64,000 nt of DNA from Corallium rubrum (Eukaryota > Cnidaria > Anthozoa > Scleralcyonacea > Coralliidae): contig CAXIUP010000152.1 of NCBI GenBank assembly GCA_964035015.1, positions 21,001 through 85,000 on the forward strand. Reading direction: 5' to 3'. Positions 1 to 11,105 of the stretch are shown here, in pieces. The notes under the pieces were generated by a model. It was not told the DNA's origin. It ran no database searches and saw nothing but the letters and a program-made list of their open reading frames with translations. Position 1 is the first letter of the stretch. Each line of letters opens with the position of its first letter. The translations under genes were made by a program, and so were the position numbers.

Positions 1-1599
1 CCAAATAACATTAGGCTTCTTTTGTATGTTGATGAATGTGAGATTGTGAATCCCCTTGGTTCCAAAGCGGGATTGCACGAAATAGGCCCTAAGTTTCGTT
101 CATCATTGTCTAATTGCTTCCTTGTGGCACTATACAATGCAGGGGATGTCAAAACCTACGGCTTTGACCCTATATTGCGGCCACTTGTTTATGAGGTCAA
201 AGTGTTAGAAAGGGAGGGAATTTGTGTAGCTACAGATGTGTTTGAAGGGACTGTTAAAGTCAGTGTTGCACAAATTGCTGGTGATAACCTTGGTGTGAAT
301 GGAATTTGTGGGTTTGTTGAAAGCTTTGTAAGCAATCACTTTTGTAGGCATTGTAGGATGCATAGAGATGAAATGCAAACTGCATCTACTTCCAAGCCCG
401 AGAAACTTCGGAACCCTGATAACTATGAAGAAGATTTACGCCTAAATGATAAATCTTCCACTGGTATTAAGGTTGCATGCATTTTGAATGAAGTTGAGCA
501 CTTCCATGTTGCAACTAATCATGCACCAGATGTGATGCATGACCTACTGGAAGGGGTTTGTGGTCTGGAAGTTCACCTTGTTCTGGCAGATTTGATCCAA
601 GCTGATTTATTTGACCTGGACTTGATCAATAGCAGAATCACTAGTTTCGACTACGCATCTTGTGACTCGAAGAACAGACCTTCTCCAATCACCCGGAATA
701 AGTTACAGCACCCCGATGGTGCCTCTGGACAGACTGCATCACAAATGTGGTGCCTTATTCGTTATCTCCCACTAATGATTGCAGACAAAGTTCCAGAAGG
801 TAACGAACACTTGGAACTGATTCTTCTTCTTCTGGACTGTATGGATTTCGTTTTCTGCTCAGAAGTAACCATTGAGGAAACACTGTTCCTGAAACAGCTG
901 ATTAAAGACCACCACGAGCACTTTTTGGAGTTGTATCCACAACGCAATTTGAAGCCCAAACACCACTTCATGACCCACTATCCACAACAAATCCGTTTGC
1001 TGGGCCCCTTAATTAACTATTGGACAATGAGGTTTGAGGCCAAACATAGGTTTTTCAAACGTCTGGGTCACCTTGTTTGCAATTATAGGAACATATTGAA
1101 AACGCTAAGTGACAGGCAGCAAATGTTCCTATGCTATAACATGATCAGTGGAAAAGATCTTGTTGATAGAGATGTTGAGGTGGGACCAGGTTCATCAGTC
1201 CTAGTGGCATCACTGGAGAGATCACAATCCTTGAGTAGAATGCTAGGCGTACATCTGTTTGAGGAAGTGTATGTTGCCAAATGGTGCATTGTTTATGGTG
1301 TAAAATACTGTTCAAACCTTTTGGTGGTAACAGGGAAATCTGATGATTTGGTGCCGATATTTAAACGGATTGTGTTTGTTATCTGTGCGGAGAATGTGGT
1401 AACACTAGTTACTGAGTCCTGGCATACCGCTGGATATGACAGACACTCACACACATATGCTGTTCAACAGATTGAAGAACCTGCATGGTCTGCCATTTCA
1501 GTAGATAACCTGTATGATCGTCAACCCTACCATGCCTCAAAAGCCTATAAGGAAGGGGACCATCTCTGCTATGTTACTCTACGTCACAAAATTAGTTGA
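1..1599 (+). CDS. CACTA/TNP2-like transposase-type protein, 5' end outside window
   Basis: The frame is open from base 1 to a TGA at 1597-1599, giving about 532 residues of an intronless ORF whose start lies upstream. Early in the frame is YVDECEIVNPLGSKAG. Then come a zinc-finger-like cluster (FCRHCRMHRDEM, near residue 115), a conserved block APDVMHDLLEGV (near 175), PKHHFMTHYP and RFEAKHRFFKR (near 325-355). This order matches a large family of animal transposon ORFs that resemble plant CACTA TNP2/Transposase_21 proteins. The acidic residues in YVDE, DVMHD and RFEAKH are candidate catalytic positions by analogy only. The ORF is uninterrupted, so it may be recent. A SAMD3-like gene follows on the same strand, and the pair may belong to one element. 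Identity as a transposon protein is likely; the exact superfamily is less certain. Confidence 0.7.
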   Translation, partial: PNNIRLLLYVDECEIVNPLGSKAGLHEIGPKFRSSLSNCFLVALYNAGDVKTYGFDPILRPLVYEVKVLEREGICVATDVFEGTVKVSVAQIAGDNLGVNGICGFVESFVSNHFCRHCRMHRDEMQTASTSKPEKLRNPDNYEEDLRLNDKSSTGIKVACILNEVEHFHVATNHAPDVMHDLLEGVCGLEVHLVLADLIQADLFDLDLINSRITSFDYASCDSKNRPSPITRNKLQHPDGASGQTASQMWCLIRYLPLMIADKVPEGNEHLELILLLLDCMDFVFCSEVTIEETLFLKQLIKDHHEHFLELYPQRNLKPKHHFMTHYPQQIRLLGPLINYWTMRFEAKHRFFKRLGHLVCNYRNILKTLSDRQQMFLCYNMISGKDLVDRDVEVGPGSSVLVASLERSQSLSRMLGVHLFEEVYVAKWCIVYGVKYCSNLLVVTGKSDDLVPIFKRIVFVICAENVVTLVTESWHTAGYDRHSHTYAVQQIEEPAWSAISVDNLYDRQPYHASKAYKEGDHLCYVTLRHKIS

Positions 1600-2167
1600 A
1601 CTCAGAGCTACAGGTACTTACAGTAAGGTTGCACGTCGGTGTTGATCAGTCATTGTTATGTTATACAAGTTAAAGGGTCCCCAGAAAATTTTGAGCCCCT
1701 GCAGCTAGGGATTCAACCTGTGGCCTTCTGAACTCAGTTTGTTTGTTTAGATAAATAATTTAAGTTGTTGCATTGATTTGGTAGCTCTGCAGCCCTCGAA
1801 AACGAGGTCAGCATTCAGCAATGCCAACCTAGATACCAACCTGTCAACCTCTGGGGTCGGCTAATTCTTCTGAGGGAAGGAGAGGGAAGGAGAGAAAGGC
1901 ACGATGGGGTCAATCCCATGAAATAGTGCTTGAAAAGGCCACCAACACTAGTGGCAAAAACAACAGAAAAATTGAACGTTGTTGTAGAGGGTTCCCTACT
2001 TAAGCCATCCTAAACTGCCCAGACCTAATGAGGAGTGGGCAGTTTAGGGTGGCTTAGTAAAAAATTTGTTATTAATCTATATAGTTATCTTCATACAACT
2101 GCATATATGTACTGTCACAGATCTATGGTACAGCAATTTTATTAAAATATCAATTGTGTAATATTAG
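1600..2167. other. Intergenic spacer with a 21-bp stem-loop
   Basis: No ORF of note is seen between the transposase-type ORF and the first recognised exon downstream. The stretch contains a strong hairpin: 2001-2021 pairs with 2036-2056 over 21 positions with one G-U wobble and a 14-nt loop. A missing 5' exon of the downstream gene could lie here, but no unambiguous donor site supports one. Confidence 0.5.
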
Positions 2168-3777
2168 GTACCAGAAGTGATAACTGTCCCAAGTTGCTCA
2201 TCTACTCTTACTGGTACAGCGGGACCACCTACCACAGACACTCATGGCATCCTATCCCTACCATCAAGCAATGATGCACCACCACTTAAGAAGTTCAAGG
2301 CTGACTTTGTGAGTTATTAATTTATTATAATTTATACACTCTCGTAAAAAATAAAGCAACTAGCTGTGATACGTGCTGTGCATGTACTTCCTGCAATATG
2401 TACTTCCTGCAATTTTTGCATATCAAAATATCCAGTACAGTGTACATTTTCAAATTAATGTCCCTGGTCTTACTGTCTAAATTGACTTATTCCTCCACTG
2501 AACATCTTGTTTTGCATTTCATTTAGAGTATCAGATCAATTCTTGAAAGCCACAATGAAATACTAAATGAATTGGATAGTGGTAAACTAACCAGGAAAAA
2601 TAGACTTAAGATGGTCCAGATTCTTGTTTCGTACATAATTGAAAACTTTGGAGACCGGTAAAATTAATAGTACCATGATATTGATATTCTATTAAGGGGA
2701 ATTTGCAGTAATATATGTATAGGTAATAAATAGCATGGTTTCGAGTGCAATTTTGGAAAAAAACATGCACGAGTGAGTTTTTCTAAGACTGCTGTATTCA
2801 AATTGCACGAGTCCAAAGGACGAGGGCTATTTGAGGTCTTTGAAAAACTCACAAGTGTGTGTTTTTTCAAATTGCACGAGAAATCATGCTATTACTTATT
2901 AATAATATACACGAAAATGCTAGCTTCCAGCTACGAAGTTACATACCACTCATTGCTCCACTTTTCAAAGTTCCAATGGCTTAAAACTGCTTGGTTTCGT
3001 TCAGTAAAACGTCAAACGTTTCAACTCATAGCATCCAACCTCTTCTAGTTCTAGTCTTCTTGCAGGAACTTTAATGACAACAGACGACTTTCACGATCAT
3101 GCGCAGTAGGAACAAATAGTCAAATTTTCATTGGAGGTAAAAACAACTGTTTAAGCTGGAACGATCATATTGAAAATAGTAGAAGTGCAAAGTTTGAAAC
3201 GAATTGCTTAAAAAGTTAAGAAGTTACACAAGCGGAAAGTTGGGCATTCCAATGGCGATTTGTTAGTGATCTAATAGGGATTTTGCCTTGGCGGGCGGGA
3301 GTTGCACGCTATTAAATCCCTAGTGGAGAGGAAAACTTCCGAAGTGTGTAGCTTTCGCACTATTTGTCCGATTTGTTTTAAACTTTGCACTTTTACTATT
3401 TTTAATATGATCTTTCCAGCTAAAACAGTTGTTTTTACCTCCAATGAAAATTTGACTATTTGTTGCTACTGCACATGATCGTGAAAGTCGTCTATATTAA
3501 AAGCAAAATTCCTTCTGTATTTCATCGAAATGTTCTTCGACAACTATGTTTTGGTTGCCATATTCAAAATCCGCATAAGCATGGCTTGGCTTTCCGGCTG
3601 TTTATTAGCCAATCAGAAAACGTTGTTACACATTTTTGCACTGCTATTAAACATTTTTGCACTGCTATTACACATTTTTGCACTGCTATTTGGGATTAAC
3701 TTTTTTAAATTTTTAATAATTGAATTTTTATAATCATTGTGTAACTTATGGACTTATGGAAGTGGCGCTATATGGGC

Positions 3778-3829
<52 letters not shown>

Positions 3830-6800
3830 GAAGTGAACTGGCATCAGCCAATCAGTCGAGAAACATTTTTATGTATATTATTAATATAATATATATTACA
3901 GTTGGTATAACTTATGCAAGTGTCTATTAACACTCTGAAGTCACTGTCAACTTACTCTGTTATAATTTTTCTGATTTTTTTATTTACTCACTCTTTCGTC
4001 TCAGAACTGGTCTTTAGTAACTATTATTCGACGCACTGTCTAATGGCCCAAATGATTTTATTCACCTCTGGGGAAGCCCTCGGACAGGAATGAGTTAAAC
4101 TATCTCCCTAACTCTTTCCTGTCTAAATCCGATGGGGTTGAGTATTTTTATCCTGGCTAGTGTCAGATGATTTTATTCACCTTTAGGGAAGCCCTCGGAC
4201 AGGAATGAGTTAATTTTCGCATCCATTAAATGGGTATAGATAATTGTCTTATTTAATCCCTGAGCCTCTATATATTAATTTGGTTCCTGGTAATACTGTA
4301 TTATCAAACCTGATTGTGGGTTTTATTTATAATAATATAGACCAAGAGCAGATATCAAAATTAGAATGGCAAGAGCAGTTGTTGAAGAATTCCCTGTCCT
4401 AAAAGATGATGAAGGACAAGCATTTGTAAGTAACTGCACTTTAACAGCAATTTTAACAGTTTGCAAACATGAATTAGCCCTCTGTTGAACCCCAGACCCC
4501 ATATTAACCCATTCATGCCCAAACAGTCTTCTACTCAATGAGTAAGTGTCTAATGTCAGCCAGTGAAAAATTATTAAAGGCCATCTGCAGGAATGGGGTA
4601 CAGTACATGTACCTAATTGAGATTCATTTCAATTTCATTATACTTAAAACAGCTTCTCTTGGCAAATACAATTTTCTGGCATACATGTATAATGCCAGAG
4701 TAAAATTAAGTCCTGATGATCAGACTTAATTAATGAGAATGAATTACATGGCTTAGAACCTTTAGAATACATGTACTTTGTGTTCTGCTGGTTTTATCTG
4801 CATGCGGATCGACAATTTCTTACTTGGCTCTTATCAGTTATGTTTGTCACCCATTTAGGAAGCCTGGTATACTCCAGGAAAAGGGCTGCATTCTGCAACT
4901 GGGTGGATAGAGGAGAGGTTGCGCAATGTCCGAAGACGCACTGTTGGCTCAACAACAAAGCTAGTTGTTACTACTACCAATTCAAAACTTTTGAAAGTTG
5001 CTACCTTACCAGGTATACTAGTATACATCTTCTAATTTTTTTAGCAGTAATGAGGACGCTGGTTGTAAAAAGGTGTTTCAATCTAAAATGGAGCAACTTG
5101 GTAAAAACCAATTATGATACAGTGTACATGTATCTTGTTTTGTTCTTTTTTGAGATTTAAACAAAAACATACATACTACAAGGTTCATATTGAAAATGTA
5201 AAGTACACTGTCTGTCTTAAAAAAAATATACTTTAACTGCAGGCATTAAGGACCATCATGGTACAAAAATTAAATTTTGAGGCAAATTTTGCTGGGTTAA
5301 AAATGTGTATATTTACACATGTACAGCATACAGGTATGCCTGCCATGAGATTTCATGGTCAAGTTGTGCTCCTGTATGCTCTGCAAACTGGAGTGAAAAT
5401 TACTCAGTCTGTGAATCTTTGTTAGGTAATTATTGTCAATATCAAATCCAAAGTGACTATATACATTTTAATACAGCTGTACCTAACAGAGCAGCAGCTT
5501 GCTTTCTTCTGAAGGGCAAGTCTTCATGCTATCTAATACGTCTCATTTGTCATTTATACAGATTGCACCACCAGTGACACAGAGAACTATGCCATGAAAG
5601 AGTGGCTAAAAAATCATATTGCACCAGTCACACAGGTTAAAGACTACATGGACAAGACAACAATCAGTCGCGCCATATGGATTCGGGCAAACCCTGGACT
5701 ATCCATAACTTCAGTAAAGAATGAGTATCCAAGGCTTTTTGATACACCTGGTATGGTAAGTACTTTGAAAGTGAATATAAAGGAGAATATTCTAGTACAG
5801 TATAACCACCTGTTCAGACTACAGTATAGGTGCCTGGGCAGGCATGCAGCACTAATGTGAACACACCTTTTTTGCAGTGCTCAAAGTAATCAAAACTCAG
5901 TGGGCACCATGCACGCTAATGTGAACACTAGTGAACACTAATATGAACACGTTTTCAGTGCCCAAAGTGGTGCCCATGCTTCTTACTCAATATTCTTTGT
6001 AATTTGGAGGCTTAAAGCAACAAAATAGCTATGCCATAAAAGCCATGAAAAGCTTTCTGTGTGAATGCTTATCAGATCCAGGCACCGTGAATGTGAATGT
6101 CGAGTGTCCCGTGCCAGAGCACCTAGTCTGAACAGAGGGTAGAGTGTTCAATGGGTCATGGTGTTTTTTTTATCATACAGAAAAGTGAAAATTTTACCAA
6201 CTTGATGATACTGATTAGCTTTGAACAATCTTCCATGTAGCAAATAGGTTTCACTCCACAGTATTATACTGTATACCATAACTGCAGTTTGCATGTACTT
6301 TTTAATGTCTAGCAGAACCTTGATGGATGAAAAATCTGCATGTTACTTAAGTTTATAGTAATATACTTTTCTATCTCCTTAAGATTGAAATGGACTTTCG
6401 AACACTACATGCTGGTGTGGCCGATAATCTCTTCTCACGATGGACCCCACCCTTCATTGAAAAAGTTTTAGAATATGCAGATTTACAGGGAAAGTGGAAG
6501 TCATATCTCCACATTAGTACAGACAATCTGGACTCTGGTTAGTGAATTAATTATTTTCTTAATTATTAATAATGAAATGCCTGATATTCTGATAACATTC
6601 ACGGAGTATGCAGGCAGAATATACAGAGTATGCAGACCAAATTCCAGTATGACTTGAAAACAGAATAAAATTGTGTTGTAATTACTACACAATACCAACT
6701 GGCAACTGAAGATCAAATTACATGAAAATGGCACAAAATGAAGCATAAATGAAAACAAAACAACAATGCATGCCCATACTGTACTGTTATTATGCAAGGC

Positions 6801-8081
6801 CTTGCTTGAATTGCATACTGGTAGTGTTTTATATTCTGGTTTTCGTTTAGATGAAAAAAAGAGTAATGTTGCAATCAGTTTGCTGCCATGTATTCTCCCT
6901 GCTGGAAGAAGAGGAAGAAAAAGATGCAGCATCGACGATGCTATGAAATCTTTTATGTATGTGCAACCTGTAAGTTTTAATTGCAGTTACACTGTATAAA
7001 TTCAAACAAAGAAATGCTGAAACAAGCATTTATATTGCTGTGTCCAAGGTCTGAGATAAATATGAGTTTCAAGAGATTAATGCATGATGCATTGTGCACT
7101 GCACTCAGTAAGCCCTAACCTAAATACCCTTATTGCAACAGGTTATCAACATGCATAGTCTGCACTGCATTATTATACGAAATAAGTTGTGATTATTACC
7201 AAGTTAGACAAGATTTGAGATACTGCAAGTTGTGTAACCTGGCAATCTGCAAGTGCAAGTCAAGTATTGTGAACTCTTCTTCACATAAAACCCTTATTCA
7301 CATGACAAGGTCCCAAAGCTCAAAATTAATCAAATGTGTGCTTGAGAGGTGTTCAACAACTGCATTTAACATGTTTAAATAGAAGACAAATTATCTAAAT
7401 GTTTTAATTTTCTTTTGTCTATAAACTAATATTTAAAGGGGGGTTTACAGCCGTTCTGCGCATGTAGGAAACTAATGTTTATCTTTATTTACAAAAAAAA
7501 TACTGATACCTTATTCAAGATTGTAAGCTTTTCTTACTTCCCCTTCATTACTTGTACCCAAAACAAAACATTTTCAAGAGAAATAGAAGAAACCGACGCG
7601 AACAGATATGCTCGCCGCTCCCGCTCGCCGTACATTGTTCACCGGTCATGCGCATAACGGACTGTCCGTTTTGGACAGTTTCTTTCTAGTGCTGCGCATG
7701 AAATTCATCCCTGCGATTGTATTATTTGTGCAACAACTACTTTCAAAATGGCCATTTTAATTTTTTAATCTTTCTATTATAGATTGGTACTAACATGCCA
7801 AAATATCTAGAGGAATCACAGAACACACCTTTTGTCCTTATACTTGGGGATAGAGAAGTTCCCCATCAAGTTTTTGTTGTGGCCGAAGGACAAGCTTTGG
7901 AGCAGGCCACCCTCGTGAAGGCTGTGGATGTTTCAAATTGTTTTATGTTTTGGATATCCATTATCCGTGGCAGAGTGGTGTGTCTTGGGAGTTTGTACAA
8001 AAGGTCATTTATGGCTTGGATGATAAACTCCAACATAACACATCACCTGCAGTTATAGCCATGCGAACTGCATTGAAATAA
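2168..8081 (+). CDS. SAMD3-like multi-exon gene (8 exons seen), last exon frameshifted
   Basis: Eight exons with GT-AG borders and consistent phase can be read: 2168-2308, 2527-2657, 4341-4425, 4859-5012, 5562-5755, 6384-6537, 6851-6969 and 7783-8081. They encode a serine/proline-rich lead, a helical block (SIRSILESHNEILNEL, then RLKMVQILVSYIIENFGDR), RMARAVVEEFPVLKDDEG, AWYTPGKGLHSATGWIEERL, a middle with EYPRLFDTPGM and a C-terminal domain ending near VFVVAEGQALEQATL. This is the layout of the abundant 'sterile alpha motif domain-containing protein 3-like' proteins of fish and cnidarians, but no SAM domain lies in the visible part. The 5' end is missing. In the last exon the homologous C-terminus (CFKLFYVLDIHYPWQSGVSW) lies in another frame from about 7930, so one base appears lost; the continuous frame stops at 8056-8058 and the homologous frame at 8079-8081. 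No catalytic function is claimed. Confidence 0.6.
3060..3513. repeat. Inverted-repeat (MITE-like) element inside an intron
   Basis: Arms at about 3082-3230 and 3355-3493 are inverted copies of each other with scattered mismatches. Weaker pairing extends outwards to about 3060 and 3513. The element is non-coding and lies in the long intron between exons 2 and 3 of the SAMD3-like gene. No clean target duplication was found. Confidence 0.65.
3629..3690. repeat. Three tandem copies of a 20-21-bp unit
   Basis: The unit CATTTTTGCACTGCTATTA is repeated three times head to tail inside the same intron. Confidence 0.8.
3779..3829. repeat. (TTA)n microsatellite
   Basis: Roughly 17 uninterrupted ATT/TTA triplets. 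Confidence 0.95.
4049..4213. repeat. Duplicated 45-bp motif, part of a dispersed repeat
   Basis: The segment containing GGGAAGCCCTCGGACAGGAA occurs at about 4050-4097 and again at 4166-4212. A related version (GGCTAACGCCAGACGATTTT followed by ACTCGTCAAAGGG) is at about 21525-21565, so this is a dispersed, decayed repeat. Confidence 0.55.
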
Positions 8082-8198
8082 GCATGAAGCAAGGCGGAGT
8101 GGCCACTCCCACAGCTGGAACTTTGAGGGTTGCTCCTCGGAAAATTGTTCCATTAGCAGTTGTGCAATTTTTGACAATATATGAGCACAGTACTGTCA

Positions 8199-8991
8199 GT
8201 ACTTGATGTAACATCTAATTTTAGGGGGTGTACTTTGGGGTGAGATTTGCCATGTTGTACTCCACCATAAAAATAATAGGCCAGGGAAGGCAGGAAACTG
8301 GCTCATGACAGCCCAGGTATCGACTCTACAAATCATTCTCGCGTAGCCGCTTTGTGTGCCCAATCACCAAAAACTTCAACAAATCTATAAAGCCCAATAA
8401 ATTTCCCATCAGATACATTGTCCACGGTCATTGCATGAGAGATCTACCAATATAGAATTTGAATATTATTCAGTTACAGTATTTGACAGTCTGCCATTCA
8501 ATCAATACCCTGGGTACAAGAAGTTTTTCTGGGTTTTTTTATATGGGGGTGGGTGGTGAGTATTGCTATTTTATGCACCCAGTCTCCCCATCTCCCAGGA
8601 AACGCTGAAAACCTCTGGATTCTGCTCAGCCTCCACCCATGGCAGACTGTCAAATAACTGAATAATATTCAAATTTTATCTTAGTAAATCTGTTGTGTGA
8701 TTACTGTGGAAGATGTATCTGATGGGGAATTTATTGGGCTTTATGGATTTGATGATATTTTGCGATTGGGTGCACAAAGTGGCTACGCAAGAAAGATTTG
8801 TGGAGTTCATACCTGGGCTGTTGTGAGTGGGTTTCTTCTCTATTTTTATGGAGTACAACATGGCAAATCGCACCCCCAAAGTACACAGAAAAATCCTTAT
8901 CTCACCCACAAAGTACTCGACAGAAATGACAAGATGACTTCAAGTAGATGTAAGAGTGAACTTTGTTAAATTAGATGTTACAAAAAGTACT
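8199..8991. repeat. Fold-back element with ~300-350-bp arms
   Basis: The left arm 8199-8495 and right arm 8640-8991 are inverted copies, for example TTTGACAGTCTGCC against GGCAGACTGTCAAA at the inner ends and TGTAACATCTAATTT against its complement at the outer ends. The right arm carries an extra segment of about 55 bp. Short ORFs in the arms are not considered genes. The element sits just downstream of the SAMD3-like gene. Confidence 0.75.
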
Positions 8992-10049
8992 CGAGCTCGT
9001 ATTTTACGTTATTTTAGTTAAACAAGTCAGCCTGGTTAGCCATGCTAGCCTGCCCGCAGCAATTATATACAATAACCTGCAGTTACTGTAAATTCAGGGG
9101 TGGAAAAATATTGGACCATGGGACCATTGGCATCTAACCACTGGCCACAATTCCCAGTGAAATGTTTTCTGTTCTCCAGCTGTCTGTGGTACCAGAAATA
9201 AATTAACTTTTTTCACCTCTGATATATAGCCATATGGACTACATTGAAATTCCCAACCAATACAATTTTTATATAAAATAGGTTGCATCTTACGCATGCT
9301 GTTTTTGATCAGTTCTGTCAGTTACTGTGTTTATATCAGGTTATGTGACATCATAGTGCGTAATTATTTCTCAGTGTTATTTTATGGAATAAATAGAAAA
9401 TGGACATCATGTCTTTATATGGTCTAAGTAAATATGGTCTATTTTACATTATTCCTAGTAATTTTTAACTATATTCATACTTTAGGCTGTAAACTCTGTA
9501 ATATTTTGAATTGTTGTATAATTTTTAATGCAGGGCTCCTATTGATAACAGTGCCTTCTGTGCGCTGAAAGGATTACCCTGCTAAAATAAAGGTTTATCT
9601 ATCTATCTATCTATATAACCTGATGCAAACACTCGAGAGTTTGGTTGGGGTTCACATCAACTGTCAACTTCTTAAACGAAGTCATCCATTTTCTATTTCT
9701 TAAACCGTAGTCATGCAATTACTGTATGTTTGTGTGTTTTAATTGCAGTTTCTACAATAAATAAAAAAGTGAAATGTTTTAAAGGAGATTTAATTGTCTT
9801 AATAGTGGCAGCTTATTGCTATTTACAATCTAAATCATCTGTTGAAACATGCATTGATCTTTTGTGATTGTTATACTTGCTGACTGCTCAGTGAGTCAGT
9901 CTGTATTCATTGTGTTGCTCAATACAGTGTCAGCATTAGTTGCTTGGAGCCTCAGTCCTGGTTGAATGTTGTGGGAAACGCTTTATTTCATAATTTGTTT
10001 ATGACCATGGTAAAATTTACAGGTACAGTATTCAATTACCAAGGAATGT
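8992..10049. other. Non-coding; probable 3' tail of a non-LTR retrotransposon or SINE
   Basis: No gene is seen. Around 9530-9620 the sequence CCCTGCTAAAATAAAGG is followed by about six TATC repeats (to ~9616). That arrangement is typical of the 3' end of non-LTR retrotransposons with a simple-repeat tail. The upstream body could not be recognised. Confidence 0.4.
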
Positions 10050-10866
10050 TGTTAAAATGATAACCATAATTCATGGTTATTGCTCTTTCATTTAATCATG
10101 TTCTGGTTGTATTTATGGGTGTTTTAACAGGAATTTTGTTCAAATATAACCATAATTCCTGGTTACAGTTCATCAGGATCCTGGTAATCTTTATAGTATT
10201 TAACCAGGCAGATTGTCAAATTAAAGACCATAATTCCTGGTTAAAATTAACCAGAATTCTGGTTAGTCTATTCACCAGGATTTCCTGGTCAAGTTAACCA
10301 TGATTGTGTGGATTGTATATTGACCCAGAGCCTGGTAGCAATTAACCCTATCCTGGTGAAGTTTAACCAGGCAGATTGTCAAATTAATGACCATAATTCC
10401 TGGTTAAAATTAACCAGGATTCTGGTGAGTCTATTTCACCAGGATTTCCTGGTCAAGTTAACCATGATTGTGTGGATTGTATATTGACCCAGAGCCTGGT
10501 AGCAATTAACCCTATCCTGGTGAAGTTTAACCAGGCAGATTGTCAAATTAATGACCATAATTCCTGGTTAAAATTAACCAGGATTCTGGTGAGTCTATTT
10601 CACCAGGATTTCCTGGTCAAGTTAACCAGGATTGTGTGGATTGTATATTGACCCGTAGCCTGGTAGCAATTAACCCTATCCTGGTGAAGTTTAACCAGGC
10701 AGATTGTCAAATTAATGACCATAATTCCTGGTTAAAATTAACCAGGATTCTGGTGAGTCTATTTCACCAGGATTTCCTGGTCAAGTTAACCAGGATTGTG
10801 TGGATTGTATATTGACCCGGAGCCTGGTAGTAATTTAACCCTATCCTGGTGAAATTTAACCAGAGT
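10050..10866. repeat. 164-bp tandem array with internal hairpins
   Basis: The landmark GCAGATTGTCAAATTA occurs at 10208, 10371, 10535 and 10699, giving a period of 163-164 bp. A degenerate start lies near 10050 and the end near 10866. Each unit contains CCTGGTTAAAATTAACCAGG, which is nearly self-complementary, and several more TTAACCAGG/CCTGGTTAA motifs on both strands. The array lies just upstream of the broken DDE-OTU transposase. Confidence 0.85.
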
Positions 10867-11105
10867 GTTTTTAGAGTGTACGATAACGATTCCCGCCCTG
10901 TTCTTCACAAGTTATGCGAGATGATCGAGTCTGCTATATAACACTTTAATAGCGAACGTTAGCTATATAGCTATAGCTATAATAAATTTGTTTCCAATTC
11001 TCAAATCAAAAGGCAAAGTATACAATGAAGTTTGGTGCAAAAGATTGACCAAATAATAGTTTAAAAGCATACCTGTACAAATCTGCCAAGTGCCACGGTC
11101 GTTTT
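10867..11105. other. Short AT-rich gap, nothing recognised
   Basis: Between the tandem array and the transposase reading frame I see only a short (TAGC)-rich stretch near 10965-10980. Confidence 0.5.
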
